NCBI GenBank assembly: GCA_046710535.1
Contig: JBKEHH010000013.1
Span: 22,935-86,934 of the forward strand
From: CAWVSB01 sp046710535
GTDB lineage: Bacteria; Pseudomonadota; Gammaproteobacteria; Pseudomonadales; CAWVSB01
Length of the DNA stretch: 64,000 nt
Direction: 5' to 3'
Shown: in pieces, positions 62,158 through 64,000 of the stretch
How the letters are laid out: every line of letters starts with the position of its first letter
Numbering within the stretch: position 1 is the first letter of the stretch
Notes under the pieces: model-generated
Told to the model about the DNA's origin: nothing
Databases searched by the model: none
What the model saw: the letters and a program-made list of their open reading frames with translations, nothing else
Position numbers and translations under genes: made by a program

Positions 62158-63561
62158 ATGACCAAAATATTGATAGTTGAAGATGAAGACGTTATCCGTA
62201 ATGCGCTCAGTAAATTACTGACTCGCAATCACTATTATGTAGAGCAAGCCGCCTCAGTTAAAGAAGCGGTGATGAATGATCTATCGAAGTTTAATTTGAT
62301 CATTAGCGATTTACGCCTACCCGGCGCTCCCGGCACTGACCTAATTAAACTAGCTGGCGCTACGCCGGTTTTAATTATGACTAGTTATGCCAGTTTACGC
62401 TCAGCAGTGGATTCAATGAAGGCCGGCGCAGTTGACTATATCGCAAAGCCATTTGATCACGAAGACATGCTTAAAGCCGTCGCTCAAATTATTGAAAGTA
62501 ATGAGAGCCAACCAGCTGTAAATCAGTCTCATAATAAAGTATCGCTGCCGGGCATGATAGGCAACTGCTCAGCTATGCAGCAGCTTTACGATAGGATATA
62601 TAAAGTAGCGCCAACCACTGCCACCGTATTAATTCAGGGTGAAACTGGCACCGGCAAAGAGCTAGCTGCTCGCGCAGTACATGCTGCCAGTAGTCGATCA
62701 AACAAACCTTTAATTTGTGTAAATTGCGCGGCGATTCCTGAAACCTTAATTGAATCAGAACTCTTCGGCTATGAAAAAGGCGCATTTACTGGCGCAATCG
62801 CCAATCGCATGGGACTAATTGAAGCAGCCGACGGCGGCACTCTGTTCTTAGATGAAATTGGTGAGCTACCGCTAGAAGCACAGGCGCGCCTGCTACGATT
62901 CTTACAAGAAGGCGAGATACGCGCCATAGGTTCAATTCAAACCCGTAAAGTTGACGTGCGATTAATTACAGCAACCCACCGAGATTTAAAAGCATTAGCG
63001 AATGAGTCACTATTTAGAAAAGATTTGTATTATCGAATAAATGTAATGCAGTTAGATCTGCCACCGCTGCGCGCTCGCGGTAAAGACATTTTGGAGATAG
63101 CGGAAGAACATTTGTCTAAACTATGTTCAGACTTTAACAAACCCAATTTGTACTTTTCGCCAAAAGCGATTCAAGCCATAACTACTTACCAATGGCCAGG
63201 CAATGTTAGAGAGCTAAACAATGCTGTAGAGCGTGCGGTAATTTTGTGTGACGAAGATGAAATCGATTATGAGCTACTTAACATCGACATTGAGCTAATT
63301 AATGTCACTAAAATGGTTTCCGCAAATTCAGACCAAACCAAACCATCGCCACTAAGTAATCAGACCCATAATGACCCATCAGAAGATCTATCTCTGGAAG
63401 ATTATTTTCAACGATTCGTCTTAGAGCATCAAGATACTATGAGCGAAACCGAGCTAGCGCAAAAGCTTGGAGTGAGTCGAAAATGCTTATGGGAGAGAAG
63501 ACAACGCTTAGGACTGCCACGTAAAAAGACTAACAAAACCCAAACACAGGCTAGTAATTAG
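62158..63561 (+). CDS. cbrB: CbrB-type NtrC-family sigma-54 response regulator
   Basis: 467 residues from the ATG at 62158, chosen because the protein then starts I-L-I-V-E-D-E-D like its relatives; an ATG at 62128 adds ten residues. Receiver domain with phospho-Asp in I-I-S-D-L-R-L-P-G-A-P-G-T, sigma-54 AAA+ domain (Walker A G-E-T-G-T-G-K-E, G-A-F-T-G-A loop, Walker B G-G-T-L-F-L-D-E-I-G) and a C-terminal Fis-type helix-turn-helix (E-L-A-Q-K-L-G-V-S-R-K-C-L-W-E-R-R-Q-R-L-G). It should activate sigma-54 promoters, and one with repeated upstream sites lies right behind the gene. Confidence 0.93.
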   Translation: MTKILIVEDEDVIRNALSKLLTRNHYYVEQAASVKEAVMNDLSKFNLIISDLRLPGAPGTDLIKLAGATPVLIMTSYASLRSAVDSMKAGAVDYIAKPFDHEDMLKAVAQIIESNESQPAVNQSHNKVSLPGMIGNCSAMQQLYDRIYKVAPTTATVLIQGETGTGKELAARAVHAASSRSNKPLICVNCAAIPETLIESELFGYEKGAFTGAIANRMGLIEAADGGTLFLDEIGELPLEAQARLLRFLQEGEIRAIGSIQTRKVDVRLITATHRDLKALANESLFRKDLYYRINVMQLDLPPLRARGKDILEIAEEHLSKLCSDFNKPNLYFSPKAIQAITTYQWPGNVRELNNAVERAVILCDEDEIDYELLNIDIELINVTKMVSANSDQTKPSPLSNQTHNDPSEDLSLEDYFQRFVLEHQDTMSETELAQKLGVSRKCLWERRQRLGLPRKKTNKTQTQASN

Positions 63562-63579
63562 CTTAACCCTGACTTAACA

Positions 63580-63682
63580 GTAACGTTACTTTTGACCAAA
63601 TACGGTAACAAACAAGGGTGAAACAGGTAACAAACAGGGTGATTCGCAGGTAACGCAAAATCATCAAAAAAAACTAAGTAAC
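63580..63682 (+). promoter_or_regulatory. Array of GTAAC elements upstream of a sigma-54 promoter (candidate CbrB activator sites)
   Basis: GTAACGTTAC (a 10-bp palindrome, 63580-63589) is followed by GGTAACA at 63604-63610 and 63626-63632, GGTAAC at 63649-63654 and GTAAC at 63678-63682. The three GGTAAC copies are 22 and 23 bp apart, two helical turns, so they face the same side of DNA. The array lies 27-130 bp upstream of the sigma-54 box, where an NtrC-type activator would bind. CbrB sites in Pseudomonas crcZ promoters have, as I recall, GTTAC/GTAAC-type half-sites. Confidence 0.6.
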
Positions 63683-63707
63683 TGTTTTATAACAATTTTT
63701 ATAAAGC

Positions 63708-63724
63708 TGGCACAACCAATGCAA
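63708..63724 (+). promoter_or_regulatory. Sigma-54 promoter (-24/-12)
   Basis: TGGCAC (63708-63713), five bases, then ATGCAA (63719-63724). The invariant GG (63709-63710) and GC (63721-63722) are separated by exactly ten bases as sigma-54 requires, and TGGCAC matches the consensus fully. Transcription should start around 63734. Confidence 0.8.
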
Positions 63725-63733
63725 AGCAACGGT

Positions 63734-63830
63734 TATAATAAAAACAATAAATAAAAATAATAAAACGATAGATAATAAAAAAAATAAGACGAGACCTAGA
63801 TGGGGAAAGAAGAAATTCTTTCCCCATCTT
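63734..63830 (+). ncRNA. crcZ: Candidate CrcZ-type small RNA (Hfq/Crc-titrating), 3' end uncertain
   Basis: The transcript starting at about 63734 contains no open frame of note. Its first 60 bases are strongly A-rich with at least four AAnAAnAA (CA) motifs: AATAAAAA (63737), AACAATAA (63743), AATAATAA (63756) and AATAAAAA (63774), the type of site that binds Hfq/Crc. A 13-bp perfect hairpin capped by GAAA follows (63799-63828). Position between cbrB and the usual pcnB, with a sigma-54 promoter, is that of crcZ in Pseudomonas. It is much shorter than the ~400-nt P. aeruginosa RNA. The gene symbol is tentative. Confidence 0.55.
63799..63828 (+). other. 13-bp perfect hairpin with a GAAA tetraloop
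   Basis: Arms at 63799-63811 and 63816-63828 (core ATGGGGAAAGAA) pair completely around GAAA. Only two T follow, so it is not a textbook intrinsic terminator. It could be a stable 3' or internal structure of the small RNA. Confidence 0.8.
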
Positions 63831-63873
63831 ACTATGTGGGTTTTGTAAATCTCTGCTTAATTTCCCTTTTGCT

Positions 63874-63902
63874 TGTAGTGGTCAAGTAATTTTGGACATT
63901 GA
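63874..63902. mobile_element. Probable terminal inverted repeat region of an IS3-family element
   Basis: The segment starting TGTAGTGGTCAAG and ending near GGACATTG overlaps the transposase stop codon, as the right end of many IS3-family elements does. The other end is outside the window, so the exact border and the target duplication cannot be seen. Confidence 0.4.
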
Positions 63903-64000
63903 ATAAGGTTTTTCTTCAGCTATCGCTGGAGCTAAACCCTGATTAAATGTATGCGGCCTTTGGTAATTATAGTACCCCATCAAGTAACTACTAATATCTA
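63882..64000 (-). CDS. IS3-family transposase (OrfB) C-terminus, 5' part outside the window
   Basis: Read on the minus strand from the window edge: D-I-S-S-Y-L-M-G-Y-Y-N-Y-Q-R-P-H-T-F-N-Q-G-L-A-P-A-I-A-E-E-K-P and a stop at 63884-63882. Y-Y-N-x-Q-R-P-H and G-L-x-P-A are hallmarks of the end of the DDE transposase of IS3-family elements. About 39 residues are visible; the catalytic residues lie beyond the edge. The element sits about 50 bp behind the CrcZ-like hairpin. Confidence 0.8.
   Translation of the reverse strand, partial: DISSYLMGYYNYQRPHTFNQGLAPAIAEEKPYSMSKIT

Noticed and set aside
63604..63654. Repeats spaced 22-23 bp that could suggest a tiny CRISPR array or iterons
   Set aside because: The repeated unit is only six to eleven bases and the position before a sigma-54 promoter explains it better as activator sites.
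1..64000. tRNA or rRNA genes, riboswitches and CRISPR arrays
   Set aside because: None was recognised by eye on either strand; a dedicated RNA search would be needed to exclude small structured RNAs.

Overview
The window reads as chromosomal DNA of a free-living, probably marine or aquatic gammaproteobacterium of the broad Pseudomonadales/Cellvibrionales type. The basis is gene order and protein resemblance: uup, miaB-ybeZ-ybeY-corC-lnt, leuS-lptE-holA, the lipA-lipB-ybeD-dacA-rlpA-mltB-rodA-mrdA-rlmH-rsfS-nadD-proA block, and sfsA-aminotransferase-dksA-gluQ-cbrX-cbrA-cbrB, the last being the order known from Pseudomonas. Base composition leans AT. No rRNA, tRNA, CRISPR array or prophage was seen.

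Layout. 1-2.2 kb: the end of a di-heme cytochrome c peroxidase overlapping a beta-helix/cytochrome c fusion. 2.2-4.3 kb: DUF1653 protein and uup. 4.4-8.4 kb: a frameshifted orphan amino-acid-binding protein, a GFA-type zinc protein and a lipoprotein PQQ alcohol dehydrogenase. 8.4-15.3 kb: accessory metabolism and regulators (KstD-like flavoprotein, Nudix, HxlR, MaoC-like hydratase, LuxR-type regulator, type I extradiol dioxygenase) plus two small secreted proteins. 15.4-20 kb: envelope and osmotic genes (Pmp3/YqaE, two MscS-like channels, OprF-like OmpA protein, OprO/P-type porin with a possible Pho box). 20-31.4 kb: an aminotransferase, DUF1820, then the miaB-to-holA housekeeping run. 31.4-43.4 kb: an aldose-sugar dehydrogenase, then lipoate and cell-wall-elongation genes, all on the minus strand. 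43.6-54.4 kb: DedA, a Ca/Na antiporter, Dabb, LON-domain and YkgJ-like proteins, an MMPL transporter, mpl, ppa, a Bax-like glucosaminidase, a BKACE enzyme and an M15 peptidase. 54.4-63.6 kb: Rieske protein, sfsA, aminotransferase, a DksA with a histone H1-like tail, gluQ, cbrX, cbrA and cbrB.

Most interesting segment. Downstream of cbrB (63.58-63.83 kb) there are repeated GTAAC elements, a near-perfect sigma-54 promoter (GG-N10-GC), an A-rich stretch carrying several AAnAAnAA motifs and a 13-bp GAAA-capped hairpin. This is the architecture expected of a CrcZ-type RNA that titrates Hfq/Crc. An IS3-family transposase end begins about 50 bp later and runs off the window. The second standout is the DksA protein, whose first ~240 residues are a Lys/Ala/Pro repeat tail.

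Quality caveat. Four genes (amino-acid-binding protein, OmpA signal peptide, DedA, YkgJ-like) are broken at five places, each repaired by adding exactly one base, mostly in a short homopolymer. This pattern fits homopolymer under-calling in the assembly better than real gene decay, so these 'pseudogenes' should be treated with caution.
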